A program made the translations under genes and the position numbers. Shown here piece by piece: positions 15,061-15,488 of a stretch of DNA of 15,488 nucleotides. Every line of letters starts with the position of its first letter. Position 1 is the stretch's first letter. A model generated the notes under the pieces. The model worked only from the letters and a program-made list of their open reading frames with translations. It was not told where the DNA came from and searched no databases. This DNA is from Salinivirga sp035268865 (GTDB lineage: Bacteria > Bacteroidota > Bacteroidia > Bacteroidales > Salinivirgaceae): NCBI RefSeq assembly GCF_035268865.1, contig NZ_DATFKB010000035.1, positions 1 to 15,488 on the forward strand. The letters are read 5' to 3'.

Positions 15061-15120
15061 AGCCTGTCCCGATTATTTCACCGGGATACGGTTCTGGCGC
15101 CTATGCTGAAGCTACGGCGT
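15061..15120. repeat. Two short imperfect palindromes interrupting intron domain V
   Basis: The first spans about 15061-15086: agcctgtcccg through cggga, with TCCCG pairing CGGGA. The second spans about 15098-15120: CGCC...GCTGAAGC...GGCG, imperfect. The conserved-looking intron piece TACGGTTCTG lies between them and TGTGAGAG follows the second. The order suggests that separate insertions split domain V. Confidence 0.5.
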
Positions 15121-15265
15121 AAGCATGTGAGAGACCTGGGGTGAAATTTCCCCTTGTCTACTCGACTAAGCGGACCGTTAGCGAACATAGCAGCGGGCGA
15201 AAATTTACACAAGGATTTGAATAAAACGGAGCAAAAAGTTCTATAGAATGTGAAACTATTATTCG

Positions 15266-15273
15266 TATATTTG
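15266..15273 (+). promoter_or_regulatory. Putative -7 box for the HigB-like gene
   Basis: TATATTTG matches TAnnTTTG exactly and lies 22 bases before the TTG start codon at 15296. That leaves a very short leader. No clear -33 TTG is seen at the right spacing. Confidence 0.45.
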
Positions 15274-15295
15274 CGTTATATAAAGCGAATTGATT

Positions 15296-15488
15296 TTGGA
15301 GTTATTAAGGAAAAATAGACTTGTAAAGCTAAAGAGGAAGAATCGGGGAAATAATAAATTGATTGATGAAATCGATAAGTTAATCTCAGATATAGAAAAT
15401 GCAAATTGGTCAAAACCAACAGAGATTAAAGAAACGCGACCAGATGCAGACTGTGTTCACAGCGATGGATTTTATTTCTTTGATATAC
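15296..15488 (+). CDS. HigB-like type II toxin (5' part)
   Basis: The first 64 codons of a gene that runs off the window. The frame LLRKNRLVKLKRKNRG, then DIENANWSKPTEIKE, then RPDADCVHSDGFYFFDI resembles the N-terminal half of HigB-family mRNA interferase toxins of Bacteroidota, in which a charged helix precedes an ANW-x-x-P-x-[ED]-[IL]-K segment and a beta hairpin. There is no ATG; TTG at 15296 (or 15290) is the likely start, since an in-frame TAA lies at 15281-15283. A helix-turn-helix antitoxin gene (higA) would be expected just downstream, outside the window. The call rests on a remembered family pattern, and the product could also be a related RelE-fold toxin. Confidence 0.65.
   Translation, partial: MELLRKNRLVKLKRKNRGNNKLIDEIDKLISDIENANWSKPTEIKETRPDADCVHSDGFYFFDI

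Larger units (their letters stand above)
14526..15166 (+). mobile_element. Degenerate group II intron
   Basis: A remnant of a bacterial group II intron. Support comes from the maturase C-terminus it encodes (14754-15005) and from a 3' end with domain V/VI features: TACGGTTCTG (15087-15096), TGTGAGAGACCTGGGG (15126-15141) and the typical ending CTACTCGAC (15158-15166). The 5' boundary at GTGCA (14526) resembles GUGYG but is less certain. It is only about 640 bases long, against 2 kb or more for an intact element: most of domain I and nearly all of the reverse transcriptase are gone. Extra palindromic pieces interrupt domain V, so it should be unable to splice. Boundaries are approximate. Confidence 0.7.
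13818..15183. repeat. CGTTAGCG direct repeats bounding the accessory patch
   Basis: The same 8-mer CGTTAGCG occurs at 13818-13825 and 15176-15183. It brackets the hairpin element, the small membrane protein gene and the intron remnant. Such a GTT-type direct repeat at both ends is what a cassette inserted by integron-type recombination would leave, but an 8-mer alone is weak evidence. Confidence 0.35.

Noticed and set aside
14566..15120. A CRISPR array
   Set aside because: The repeats are few, differ in sequence and orientation, and are not evenly spaced; no cas gene is present.

Overview
The window comes from a member of the Bacteroidota, probably a Bacteroidales/Marinilabiliales-type organism. 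It carries the gldK-L-M-N gene order of the type IX secretion system (T9SS). Several upstream regions contain the phylum's -7 promoter element TAnnTTTG, and the base composition is AT-rich. No ribosomal or tRNA gene is present, so the genus cannot be fixed.

Layout. Positions 1-4548 (+) hold the T9SS core: the 3' end of gldK, then gldL, gldM and gldN. They end at a strong hairpin terminator (4564-4590) that also serves the convergent genes. Positions 4590-6189 (-) hold a mannose-1-phosphate guanylyltransferase and an overlapping upstream gene for a small secreted protein. Positions 6190-6538 are a divergent promoter region. Positions 6539-12253 (+) form a tight six-gene operon: a membrane-anchored octaheme cytochrome c of the tetrathionate reductase (OTR) family, a cytochrome b561-type membrane protein, a double-rhodanese lipoprotein, a YeeE/YedE half-transporter, a second YeeE/YedE half fused to a rhodanese domain, and a membrane-anchored single-domain rhodanese. 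Positions 12282-13589 (-) encode a polysaccharide flippase. Positions 13632-15300 are an accessory patch. It has a promoter, a hairpin element, a small four-helix membrane protein in a cassette-like setting, and a decayed group II intron riddled with small palindromes. The window closes with the 5' part of a HigB-like toxin gene.

The most interesting part is the 6539-12253 operon. Three of its six proteins (8814-9872, 10413-11636, 11666-12253) end in the same tail: a charged or Gln/Pro-rich linker, then [T/P]-[V/I]-x-[V/I]-S-G-G-C with the Cys as the last residue. Two of the three rhodanese-type proteins have lost the catalytic loop cysteine. In the last one the terminal Cys is the only cysteine in the whole protein. 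I infer that the tail cysteine is a swinging-arm carrier of sulfane sulfur, analogous in principle to the SoxY GGCGG arm or the DsrC C-terminal arm. It would pass sulfur between periplasmic rhodaneses, the YeeE/YedE channel and the quinol-linked octaheme cytochrome. The motif is seen directly; the function is inference.

The T9SS genes and the polysaccharide genes (ManC, flippase) are ordinary chromosomal neighbours and need not be linked functionally to the sulfur operon.
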